Shown: positions 53,901 to 64,000 of the stretch, one piece after another
Position numbering within the stretch: the first letter of the stretch is position 1
How the letters are laid out: each line of letters opens with the position of its first letter
The notes under the pieces: generated by a model
Seen by the model: only the letters and a program-made list of their open reading frames with translations
Told to the model about the DNA's origin: nothing
Database searches by the model: none
Assembly (NCBI RefSeq): GCF_000004075.3
Contig: NC_026655.2
Span: 4,712,001-4,776,000 of the forward strand
Reading direction: 5' to 3'
Source: Cucumis sativus
Taxonomy: Eukaryota; Streptophyta; Magnoliopsida; Cucurbitales; Cucurbitaceae
DNA length: 64,000 bases
Position numbers and translations under genes: made by a program

Positions 53901-55175
53901 ATTTTTTATAAATAAAAAGAAAAAAACATGCACTGCAGCAACAAAAAAAAATTCCAAGTAGATTTTTCCCATTCTTCGGTATCATAAACAATAAGAAAGA
54001 AACCAGGCTGGTATATGTCAATTTTCACTAACCATATCATGTTGTGGGATCCCTTCCGTAATACAAACAACAAGATCTAACTCAGCTTCCATTGCCTCCA
54101 TGATAGCTGCTGCAGCAAATGGCGGGGGAACATAAATAACTGATGCATTGGCCTTGGTTTCAGCTTTGGCTTCAGCAACTGAGTTAAAAACAGGAAGCCC
54201 CAAGTGTTCTGTTCCACCCTTCTTTGGCGTTACACCACCAACCTAACTCAACAAATAAGCAGAACATAAGTCCTGATGATTTCCACTTTTATCAACAGAC
54301 GATCGACAAAGAAGAAGAGCCGGCAGAAAATCAGGAACCAACAAAAATGAAAACTGTGGGAATGCCCGACTTTAAAAGTCAATTTATAAATATATGGATG
54401 AGCATATAAAAGTAGAAAAAATTGCAACGGAATCATTGATTCAAACGAGACACTCTTCAGTCCAGATCTCATGATCTTCGGTTCGGGACACAAACATACA
54501 TACACCAGGAGAACTAAGCCAATACTTGCAGTTAAGAAATAACATCCCACGCCCAAAAGATTTTTTTATTTAAGTACTGTTCCCTCCACACTCGTATTTT
54601 GATTTCAGTTCATTTCTCACCAGTATAACGAGAAAGCTCACTGTCCGACGTTAAGCCAGATCCGTCACATCCAGCGGTTTCCGAGAACCAAATCGAATTG
54701 CAGATCAAATATATAGCAGTGCCACACAGTTCAATCCAATCAGATGATTAAGGATCATGGAACGATAATTTCATACTACCTTCCCATTTCTAAGGACAGA
54801 AAGCGGGAAATTTATGGAGGCAAACACATTAACGATGCTCTATAAAATTATTTGCCGAAATCAATCTAAAAAACTGAATAACAGAAATCATAACATTAAA
54901 AAACATCACGATGCACCAAAAACAAAAAAAATTACCATTTTGGTGCCATATTCGATGGCCTGCTCTGTGTGAAATGTACCGTTTTTACCAGTGATCCCTT
55001 GACATATAACGCGAGTGTTCTTATCAACAAAAACTGCCGGTGGAGGTGACGGAGCAGCGGAGTAATGCCGAATCTGCGACGCCGCACGCGAAAACACAGA
55101 AGATGATGATGAAGATGAAGAAGTTTTGCGATTAATGGCCGACCCTATGAGCTTGGCAACAGCTTGACGACCCAT
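50957..55175 (-). CDS. Succinyl-CoA ligase [ADP-forming] subunit alpha, mitochondrial (7 exons)
   Basis: Exons in transcript order: 55175-54936, 54242-54033, 53024-52854, 52560-52437, 51978-51917, 51305-51224, 51096-50957. All junctions are GT-AG in phase, giving 342 residues. The enzyme links succinyl-CoA cleavage to nucleotide phosphorylation in the TCA cycle. Residues 1 to about 40 are Ser/Arg-rich with few acids, a mitochondrial presequence. The CoA-binding Rossmann part follows ([20 protein letters not shown] and [15 protein letters not shown]), then [31 protein letters not shown] and [15 protein letters not shown]. The catalytic phosphohistidine is His294 in [11 protein letters not shown]. 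The C-terminus is [14 protein letters not shown]. Family members are similar in length (about 330-350 residues). The gene is divergent from RHL1, with about 1 kb between start codons. Confidence 0.95.
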
Positions 55176-55414
55176 CGTTTTGCTCCGATTTGGTTCGATT
55201 TTCGGCGCAGCCGCCTTCTTCAGAGTATCACACTTGGAATTATATTTTCTTTCCTTCTCACTCGCCTCCTCTCCCGCTCTCTCTTCCCTTTCCCTTTTAC
55301 TTTTCTTTCTTTTCTTTTTCCCTCTTCCCTGCCTTACATTGCGTCCTTCAATTCTCCTTTTCTGGTTTTTCTCACAGGTTTGGGTTTAGAAATGGGCGTT
55401 CCGTTATTACGATT

Positions 55415-55473
55415 TTGGGCTCTGTTTTCTGGGCCTTTCTGTAGCTAATTGGGCCTTGTATTTTAGGCCCAAT
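55415..55473. promoter_or_regulatory. Inverted pair of site II-like elements
   Basis: TGGGCC at 55430-55435, then ATTGGGCC (55448-55455) and GGCCCAAT (55466-55473), a perfect 8-base inverted pair 10 bases apart. A symmetrical site between divergent genes could serve both. TCP-type binding is inferred from the motif. Confidence 0.45.
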
Positions 55474-55570
55474 CAATGTTGTAATACAGTGACTCTCTTT
55501 AAAGCATCTTGTATTATTAACAAAAATAATAAAAATTCCAAATTATGATAGCATACTCAACGAAATTATC

Positions 55571-55777
55571 GTAAATAGCAAATTTAATCGAACATTTACA
55601 ACATATAACAAAAAAATTAAATTTTATCAATAGTAGACATTGATAAACAATGATATATTTCAATGACGTTGGTAGACAGCGATAGAAATCAATTAATTTC
55701 TATTATTATCCACGATAGAATCTAAAGTTTTGTTATAATTTATAAATATTTTAATTTATTTTATTATTTTCAAAATT
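55571..55777. repeat. MITE-like element, degenerate copy
   Basis: Starts 'gtaaatagcaaatttaatcg', contains 'tttatcaatagtagacattg' and 'tgataaacaatgatata', and ends 'tttataaatattttaattta'. It follows the plan of the element at 33994-34152, with worn inverted ends. Confidence 0.5.
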
Positions 55778-56210
55778 ATGTTAGATTATTGAAGTGCAAA
55801 CGAGATCAAACCTTTGTTATTTACAGATAAATAGGATGTCAATTAAGTTAATATTGATTTAACTTTATAATTAAAATCTAATTCTTATTTCAAAGTGAGA
55901 TTTGATAAGTCTCAAAAGGGTAGGAACCTAATTGTCCATAATTACTACTTGGAACGGTGCAATATTTTATTTTATAATGTTATTTAAATGACGAAAGTAT
56001 ATTTTATAATGTTATTTAAATCACGAAACTATGGAAAATATTAATGGTATAACAAATTTCAAAATCTATATTTACAATCTTGTAATAAATTTGTTATAGA
56101 AAAATAAGAACGAAGAATTGAGAAAAAGAAAAAAATAATGAAAGAGGAAACAAGAGGGCAGGGATCCCGGAGAGTAAACTGCAGTTGGTAGCTGACTACA
56201 AGCAACAGAA

Positions 56211-58830
56211 ATGGCGCGAGGATCGTCTTCAAAGAAGGACGAAGCAAAAGGAGAAATCAACCCAGAGATTGCAGAGCGAAAGCGGCTCAAGAAGCTCGCA
56301 TTCTCCAATCACATACTTTCAGAAACCCAGGCAAGGCCCCAGGCTTATCTGAGCCCTTCAGCCACGGTTCTGAAGCACCATGGCAAAGACATTGTCAAGA
56401 AATCACAGCGAAAGAACAGGTTCCTCTTCTCCTTTTCAGGCTTGCTTGCTCCCGTTAGTGGTGGCAAGATTGGCGAGCTCAAGGATTTATCAACCAAGAA
56501 TCCCATTCTCTATCTCGATTTTCCTCAGGTTCGTCCGTTCTTCCTTTCTCTCAATCGCCTTTCTGTTTTTCACTCCTCTGAATTTCTTCAGTTTAGTGTC
56601 CGGGTTCGTCTCTTCTCCTTTAGAATAATTTTTGTAATTGTTTGTCATCTTCATCCAGTCCTAAGTATTTGATAGATAAACCCATATCACACTCGAGGTT
56701 TTTTTTCTATGTTTTTTATTTACATACTTCTTGCCTTCTGGATTCTACAAGATAGACTGAGAATAGTACTTATATATTTTTTTTGTGGGGAATACAACTT
56801 GGAAGGATAGATCTCAGAAAAGACTAGGACAGTATTGGATGAGATAACAGCAACCCAATGGCTAGTTTTTTAAGGGTAAACCAATATATTTGTGGGGGTG
56901 TGCTGCTCGGGCTTTTTTTGGGGAGGTCTCGCTGGAAAAGAACTGTAGAACCTTCGTAGAGGAAGCTGCAAATTTTATTTCCACTTGGTGGTGGCTTAGC
57001 AACACCATTCTTTGTAATTGTTTAGGGTTTAGGGGTTTGTCAATTGTGCAAAATTAAAGGACAAGCTTTCCACCACAAAAGAACCAAGGCTAAATGATTT
57101 TTGTTTTGATATATAAATAATTTGGACTCTGTGAATTTTGTTTTTTGATAGACAAGGTATGATTAATATTTGAGTTTTTTGGTTGATTTGGAGTCCATGG
57201 AGCTGTTATCAACACCCATCAATCATTTATCATCATTATATAGTTATTAGAAGTTGATGAAATTAATGTACTATCTAATTAATTATTATAGTTTCTACTA
57301 AACTCATATGTCCAGTGATATTTTTTCTCATTAAATGAGATGCTTTGCTTAGTATTTGAGTGCATAGCATTAGAGCGAGTTAAATACGTGGAAATTGTTA
57401 TTGTTATTGGCTTATTATTTATTTCTACCTGAAAAATGGATGCGTAAGCATATTGTTTGTATGCACAAGCTAACCTGGACACCCACAAATTATTTTCATT
57501 CCCCGAATGCCAATGTTGATTTTATGTGGTCATGAAGCATCTAGTGGTGGAATTTTTCTGATTGCTATTTTGTTTGCTTTCCAGGGGCGTATGAAGTTGT
57601 TTGGAACTATCATGTATCCGAAGAACAGATATTTAACTTTGCAGTTTTCTAGAGGTGGAAAGAATGTGACGTGTGAAGATTGTTTTGATAATATGGTTAG
57701 TCCTTTTGCTTCTGTGTTTCATTCCTTCTATCTTGGGGACTTTATTTTTGTTCATTTCATCTAGTATTTCATTAAAAGTGCAGTTATGACTTGTAAAACC
57801 CGTAGCACAATAAATGATGTTTGTAGCTGGTTTCAATTCTTAGTATGATCTGAATGCTTCTTTATGTACTGCTTCCGAAATTCATCTTCGCCGGTTTAAG
57901 CCGTCATTTTTTGTGATTTTTCTTTCAAAGATAAAGCAAAATCTATGGTGCAATACAAATTGAGGTTTTCTAAGCCTATTGTCGGAGACCTGTATTTGGG
58001 CCGATCCAAAATGATTCTATCATTTTTGTATCTGCAATTCAATATATATGAGCATAGATAGATACATAGACATATGTACTTACCCTTCTTTCTGTTAATT
58101 TTTTTAGTAAAACTTTTTATACTTAAATGGTCGATTCTTTTATTCGTGTTATTTTCCACCTTTCAGAATGAAAACAGAGAAATGCTTCATTATCATCTCA
58201 ATTGCATTTTGAGCAAACAAGTCAAGAATTGGCCACAGCTTGTGAACATCTAGCAAGGTCTTGTCTTAAATGATATGTTTGCCCGATAAAAGTGTGGCAA
58301 GAACAATTATCCACCAACAGGAAAAGGAATAACAATCTGTTTAAGTTATCCTGGTGTGTTTGTTAAATGTGATTCATGAAGATAGATACTAGATGGTGTC
58401 ATTTTCTGTTCCCTGCCAATATTGATCATCTTGAAATTTAAGAACATTTGTTCAGATTCACTATGTTGAATGATGTTCTTAATTTAATCTCTGTACTGTT
58501 CTTGGCACTTCTTGTTACTTAAGACATATGACCTTTAAGCATGTACATTATGAATCAACTATACTTTTCTCTGACTGCAGATTGTCTTTTCTGATGCATG
58601 GTGGATTGGAACAAAAGATGAAAATCCAGAGGAGGCGTGTCTTGATTTTCCTAAAGATTTGACCATGGTGAGTTTCTTGATAAATTTTAGGCCCTTAAAA
58701 TCTATGTATTTTTTCTCTAGTACCTCTACATTTGTATGTATAATTCCTGCGAGCATCTCTTTTCTCAAGATCATTTATGAAGCAGAATAATGGAAATGCA
58801 TCCCTCTAGTCATAGTCTAATTTATGTTGT

Positions 58831-58873
<43 letters not shown>

Positions 58874-61800
58874 TGCTAACTCCCAGTGGTTGCATGTCAG
58901 GGACAATGTGGAGAATATGACTTTAACGGTGGTGCTGGTGTTACTAGTACGAGTGGGGTTGCTGGTGTTACCAGTACGAGTAAGCAGAGTGTTCAAAGGA
59001 AGGGAATCAATCCTGCTGCAGAAAATTCCTTTAAAGGAGAGCATGGAGATGATTTAGTGGGCCTTGAAGCCAGCGTGACAAATTCAATAAAGACTACGCC
59101 AGTTAGACATTCTGAAAGATCTGCCAGAAAAGTATTCAAGTATTACACTTTGCATGTACTGTTACCATGTAGTTCTTATCTTATTCTCAACAAGGCAGAA
59201 ACCAATAGGGTTTCTGGTCAAATAGTATTTTGCATCAATTGTCTTATTTATCAACAATCCGTACCTTGATTGGTAGAAAAATTTGCTGCATGACCATGAG
59301 TATAGATACATATTTAACACTTGATTTATGATTTTAAAAGTTTTAACTTTAAAATTTGTTTTTCAAAGAATCCACACGTGTTTAGCTTGTCTGGGGTTTT
59401 CATAGCCATAGGTGGCCTCTGTTTCAGAGAGAGCATTCTGTGAGTTTGTGTTGCTGTCTTCTGAGAGGTTAGCTTGGGAAAAAATTTTCTTCAAGACATG
59501 GAGAACTCTTGAAACGAAGGTGATGGTTCTTAAGGAAAGTACAAAAAATTTACCATGCGTTCGAGAGGCTCACTTTACTCTCTGTACCATTTCTAAAATA
59601 TGTCTATCCCCATGTCACCCAATCTATATTATTTATGAACTCTATACCCTAAAAAAGTTCATTAACCAATTATTAGTCTAACATTACTAATTTTCCTAAC
59701 AGCTTATTTGTTAAATATTTTTTCAATTATTTTATTTTCTGTGATTTTAGCTAATTGGGGAGCCTATTGTAACTTTGACTTGTGGGAAGCTTTTGCCTTG
59801 GGTTATGCATTTTGTTTATGAATGAAATTAGTTTCCGTAAAAAGAAATGTCCACATTCTTGGAGAAAGTGCCACCAGTTTGTACCATTGCGGTGTCATTA
59901 CATCTGTATCTACTGTCTTCTATTATTCCCAAACATATCAGGATCAATTTACTTTATGGAAATTGGCAGAAGCAAACTAGATGTTAGGAGGCCATCAGTA
60001 CAAATACCATTTTCAATGATGGCATCGCCCCTCTCAAGTAAAAACAATATACATATATTGTTAGTAGTAACATTTTGAATTAATGAAACCAGCACCGAAT
60101 TTGTCCTAGATGTTTTTCTAGCTCAACTACCTAAAGTCCATCCGGAATTTCAGATTCTTTCACTTGATCAGCTTGGCCGTGGTAGTTTCTATACAGTACA
60201 TTGGTTTTTATTTATAATTCTAATAACCGGTGCAAACATGAAACAAACAACGGAACATTGAGTCCATCTTTTGTCATGTTGGTTGACAAATAGTCTCTCA
60301 ACAAATTCAGATCAAATGTGAGTTAACGCAACTTCTTTAATCTCATATATTCCCATTCATGTTGAGGCTTATGTCAGTTAACTTTATTGTGATCTGTCCC
60401 GAAGAAATAATTTTATTATTATTATTATTTTTTTTCTTGTTAAGTTTTGCAGAGGCTTCTTCTGAGGATGAGTCTGCTGGCACGGACGCTGATTTGTCTG
60501 AAGGAGAAGAAAAAAATATTGTCATACATGAGCCTTCAATTGGAGATCATGCTAGTGAAAATATCCCATCTATGATTCTTGAGTAGTTTGTTTTAATTCA
60601 TCCTCCGCAATTTTCTATTATTATTGATTGTCTTAAAATTTGTCTGCTGCTGTATGTTTCAATTCCTTAATTGATTACTACAGACGGAAGATATCTCTGT
60701 TGAATCTATAGATGAAGATGCTGTGAAAATTAAACCTCCTTTTCTTGAAGGAAATCAGACATCAATTTCTAAGGAAAAGAAAAGTTTTCGGGCTAAGGGA
60801 AGTGCTCAGAGTGATACTCGTGGACTTGTCCAGCCTACTTTACTTAGTTTGTTCAAGAAAGTGGAGGAGAAGGTAACATCCGAATACCTGTACTTAATAT
60901 GTGGAAATAGGTTGCTGGCTTGGAATCCATTTACTGTTACATTTAGGGGCTTATTAAAACTAGTAGTTATTTTTCTTGATGCAAAAGGAAATGATCATTT
61001 AAAAACCAATGAAAGAACAAGCAAGAGCTGTTACAACGTAGCTATTGAGGAACCAAAAAAAAAAAATGCTCCTCAAACTATAAAACACTTGGCGAAGCAA
61101 AGGAAAGACATTTACCTCCCCTTTGGTTGTTAACAACGGTAATGATGTTTTACAAAAGTCAGTTAAAAAATGATCGTAATTCTAGAGAAAAGTATAAAGT
61201 GTGTTAGTTACTTACCTTTTACAGAGAATGTGAGACAACATGCTCTTAGAGAAGACAAAAAACATAGTAAAGAGATGCTATTAAAAAGAAAAGACCATCC
61301 GAGATTTTTTGAAAACACGATTGTTTCTTTCCATCTAAATTACCCAACAAATTACTGAAACTGCAAATTCCAAAAAGCTCTCAATCTTATACTAGCTAGT
61401 AACTCCTCCAAATTGTCCTATCCGAACAATGAACTTTATATCTTTAAGGCTTACATATATTTGAAATGAATGCTTATTGTTTTCAGAGGACACCAAGAAG
61501 TTCAAAGAGGTCTTCAGCTCCCAAAGGTTCTAATATTTTCCATTGATTTTATCATCACGACACGAGAATACTAAAGTAACACCAAATCTGCAAAATTGGT
61601 TGCCTACAGTTTCTACCCAAAAGATGCAGCTGTCTGGTTCAAAGCAAAAGATTGACCAGGTGATGACAAATCTTCATTTTTCAATCACGCCTTTTCTCCT
61701 GAAAACGACTAACAGATTATCATGTACTTTCAGGATGAAGGATCAAAGAAAAGGAGGGTTGTCCGGGGACAAGGTGATGCAATCTTTTATGATCTCTCCA

Positions 61801-63230
61801 TTTACTTACTGCTTGTTGAAATCTCTAACAGCTTAGATATGACAATATTGGCTTGCTGAATTTGTCATCTCTCTTGTACCCTGGGTTCTCATGGAAATTA
61901 TATCAGGATTGCTCGAGAAATCATACAACTTCTGTAGTAGATCTAATAGAATATTGACTCCCATTTTGCAAGATACATGTGCATTAGTATTTGGACTAAT
62001 TTTCTGTGTGCTATATTTGTAGTCGGTTTATGCAAATTTGGGTTCTGGATTACCTGGTGTAGCTTTGTAATCATGTTCAGTTGACTGTGTTTATATGGTA
62101 TGTTTACATGGTTGGTTGATGCATATTAATATTAGCTTGAACGTGCAGGAGGAAAAGCCCAGAAGAAGGATACAGAATATGAGGTACTGGTACCATTTTT
62201 ACAAATTGTGCTTTTAAAAGATTTGCTGCTTTATTAACCTCAGGATTTCTTATGTGCACTATTCCAACTTGGAGTGGACATGCTTCCCAAAGTTATTATA
62301 TAACTGGACAAATTTCCATTACTTATAGCTCCAACAGCTAGAGGTATCTTAAAAGCAATCAACTTGAGCATGTTTGGTATACCAACTGCAAAGTGCTTTA
62401 AAATGCACTTTTAAACATTTTAAGCACTTGAAAGTCATTCCAAAAACTTTTAGCTGCGGATGAAAATGTTTCATCACAAGTAATACTTTTTGCTTCCTAA
62501 GTCTCAAAGTCTTACGTTTTTTTAAAAAAATAATATTTTGTTATTTATTTTTTCAATGAAATTTTATGTGTTAACACATGATATTTCTGAAATGGTCATC
62601 GTTAGTTTTTGCTTGGTGACACTAACAAAAAACCTTAAATAGTTTTATGTTAATTATAAAAAGGCCCTTGGCATTCTTCAAACTTGAAAGAATTTCAACC
62701 AGCAATTCCTTCTCATGTGTCTCATCTTACAAGTGAGACCTTTTAGAATTTAGTTTAAAAGGATGTTTGCTTCTGTGTTTTGGGTCTCATCCAAATTTAG
62801 TTCATGACTTTCAAATGTTTTAATAGACCATAAATTAATTCTGATTGTTAGTTTCAGACTGATATTTATTCAATTCGGTTCCATAATAATGTGAATATGT
62901 TTCCAATAGAGAGGAAAGACTAATTAAGGGGGTTTTTTCCCTTCGGAAGTAACAATAAACTAACTGTAGGCTAATTTAAGATTTATTGGACATTTCTAAC
63001 TGGTGAGATTAAAATAAAACGAGGACCAAAATATTGTGGTGAACTAGTATTATAACCTAAATTTTTATATGCTCTGAATTGCAAGTACATGTAGTTTGTT
63101 TCTATTTACTACTCTCAAGTCACGATTCAGTGCGGGATGAAATGGTTGACGGTAGATATCACTGTAGACTTTATTTATCTAAATCTTGTAGGTTGAAGAT
63201 GAGATCGAAGATTTGTCGAGCTCTCAAGAG
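56211..63230 (+). CDS. RHL1: RHL1 (ROOT HAIRLESS 1) DNA topoisomerase VI accessory protein; 3' end beyond window
   Basis: Exons: 56211-56528, 57585-57695, 58581-58667, 58901-59139, 60445-60583, 60684-60872, 61487-61526, 61610-61659, 61734-61773, 62149-62183, 63192-63230, then off the right edge (no stop reached; 429 codons so far). Landmarks match RHL1: KSQRKNRFLFSFSGLLAP, SGGKIGELKDLSTKNPILYL, KLFGTIMYPKNRYLTLQF, GGKNVTCEDCFDNM, IVFSDAWWIGTKDENPEE, then a variable acidic region and VQPTLLSLFKKVEEK. RHL1 is a nuclear DNA-binding subunit of the plant topo VI complex needed for endoreduplication, including in root hairs and trichomes. The C-terminus (KKRRVVRGQ, EDEIEDLSSSQE) is basic then acidic. 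Oddity: exon 5 must end in phase 0 to meet exon 6, but the sequence there is GAG|TAG, with no in-phase GT donor. The small 3' exons are less certain than exons 1-6. Confidence 0.85.
56840..57060 (+). mobile_element. Possible decayed LINE 3' fragment in RHL1 intron 1
   Basis: Broken frames resemble the C-terminal end of plant LINE reverse-transcriptase polyproteins (an 'LWG...ERN.RTF'-style stretch, then a block like 'LWASVSKTFCNY'). The match is weak and rests on memory of the family. Confidence 0.25.
58832..58870. repeat. (AG)n microsatellite, about 19 units, in RHL1 intron 3
   Basis: A pure AG run ends 30 bases before the exon 4 acceptor. A branch-site-like TGCTAAC follows at 58874-58880. 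Length variation here could affect splicing and would make a polymorphic marker. Confidence 0.95.
59740..59850 (+). mobile_element. Possible LINE 3' tail in RHL1 intron 4
   Basis: 'ttgggttatgcattttgttt' and 'atgaatgaaattagtttccg' followed by an A-rich end resemble the 3' untranslated ends of cucurbit LINEs. No coding portion is recognisable. Confidence 0.25.
60412..60430. repeat. (ATT)n microsatellite
   Basis: Six ATT units followed by a T run, just before RHL1 exon 5. The T run serves as its polypyrimidine tract. Confidence 0.85.
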
Positions 63231-64000
63231 GTGAGTGTTCAATGGCTATTTTATAACCTACATACTTCCATGATTTCTTAGGATATTGGACTGGAAGTTA
63301 GTGGGCCCTAGGTTTGTAGTCATTTTGGAGTCTGATGAAAATATTTGACTGAACTACTCCTTTGCTATTACATATAATCAATGTCTCATTTTCCTTTGAC
63401 TATTAATTTTTTGGCTTAGTTACCCTTTAAAAACTCTCTCTCCCTTGTGCCCTACACCATGGTTGTTAGAAAGTTGTCATTTACTGTAATTTTTTATTTC
63501 TATGTAATATTAAGAAAAAAACAGGCTTTCCATTTTTTTTAGAAACAACAGCTTTCATGGAGAAAGAACGAAAGTATACATGAGCATATGAAAAAGAAAT
63601 AACTCAGCCCACAAAAAAAGCAATACCCGCTCCAAGGAGTTCTTAACTTTGCAAGTTAACACCTATAAAATAGCTAAAACCGAAGTGTACGAGGAAACAT
63701 GGAAGCAAACAAGGGACCAAATTTCACTATGTTCCTTTTCCACCCTTCTAAAGATCCTACCATTCTGCTCTGCCCATAAAACCCACGAGATCCCACACAC
63801 CTCACCTAACCTCAAAAGTGATCTTTTTCCCCACGAGGCGAATTGAGGAGGAACGAGATAATGCAATCCTAATCCTCAACTCCTCAATGATTCTTATCAA
63901 ACTCTGTATGGAATATCATGATTCTTTATTAACTCCTCAATCATAGCACTAATGGTCCCTCTAGCAAACAAATGAACAACTAAACATAGTTCTTGATCGT
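63231..64000 (+). other. RHL1 intron continuing to window end
   Basis: After the donor GAG|GTGAGT at 63231, no further exon with an RHL1-like acidic end (for example DSDEDW) was found before 64000. The stretch holds the LINE remnant at 63532-63866 and otherwise AT-rich intron text. Confidence 0.5.
63532..63866 (-). mobile_element. 3'-truncated LINE retrotransposon remnant (minus strand)
   Basis: The minus-strand frame 63866-63663 reads ISWVLWAEQNGRIFRRVEKE then HSEIWSLVCFHVSS. This is the typical C-terminal end of plant LINE ORF2 (zinc-finger/RVT tail). The following 130 bases to about 63532 end in 'ctccatgaaagctgttgttt' and an A run, as in LINE 3' ends. It lies in the last visible RHL1 intron, antisense to the gene, and is interrupted by stops. 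Confidence 0.6.

Larger units (their letters stand above)
55176..56210. other. Divergent promoter region of succinyl-CoA ligase alpha and RHL1
   Basis: 55176-55340 is a C/T-rich tract on the plus strand, that is, a GA-rich leader of the minus-strand gene. Several chance frames on the plus strand (55164-55448) come from this tract and are not genes. TGGGCC elements lie at 55415-55473 and a MITE-like copy at about 55571-55777. The last 100 bases are A/G-rich and lead into RHL1. Confidence 0.55.

Noticed and set aside
55164-55448. Three overlapping plus-strand frames upstream of succinyl-CoA ligase
   Set aside because: They arise from the pyrimidine-rich complement of the minus-strand leader.
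58817-59057. Frames through the (AG)n repeat
   Set aside because: Repeat-driven peptides (RERERE / SLSLSL); the real exon is in another frame starting at 58901.
59412-59681. 89-codon frame in RHL1 intron 4
   Set aside because: No match to RHL1 and the phase does not fit flanking exons; likely repeat-derived.

Overview
The window is nuclear DNA from a flowering plant. Genes are split by GT-AG introns, the intergenic DNA is AT-rich, and the proteins are plant-type (RHL1, an AGD15-like ArfGAP, a PLS-class PPR protein, plant STT3B). A repeated short element built on 'aaatagcaaattttataaaatatttac' and 'tatcattgatag' looks like a MITE family I associate with cucurbit genomes, so I infer a cucurbit (Cucumis or a relative). 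That is recognition from memory, not a database match.

I support eleven protein genes. Plus strand: NRDE2-like nuclear RNA-surveillance factor (2310-10022, 10 exons); BTF3/NAC-beta (12938-15373, with a non-coding leader exon near 11395-11544); a small RING-H2 protein (27011-28582, 3 exons); an intronless PPR protein (29698-31497); an intronless RING1-type E3 ligase (34455-35591); a LysM-domain protein (41535-43836, 3 exons); and RHL1, a plant topoisomerase VI accessory subunit (from 56211, running off the right edge). Minus strand: AGD15-like ArfGAP (17132-21982); BOLA1-like protein (25015-25755); oligosaccharyltransferase catalytic subunit STT3B (44489-49036); and mitochondrial succinyl-CoA ligase alpha (50957-55175). 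Exon joins were worked out by hand from splice sites, reading phase and family conservation.

The genes are unrelated housekeeping genes, not a pathway cluster. The succinyl-CoA ligase and RHL1 genes are divergent and share a promoter region of about 1 kb. Four gene starts carry TGGGCC (site II-like) elements upstream. Intergenic stretches hold MITE copies, short tandem duplications, microsatellites and decayed retroelement pieces.

I found no clearly new biological system. The best second-look items are local. RHL1 has an exon 5/6 junction that lacks a usable in-frame donor, as if one G were missing. The BTF3 leader intron carries a roughly 0.5 kb tandem duplication that copies the splice donor. 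STT3B intron 1 is GC-AG. The ArfGAP stop codon is split by its last intron. Two unexplained exon-like islands, both multiples of three, lie downstream of RING1.
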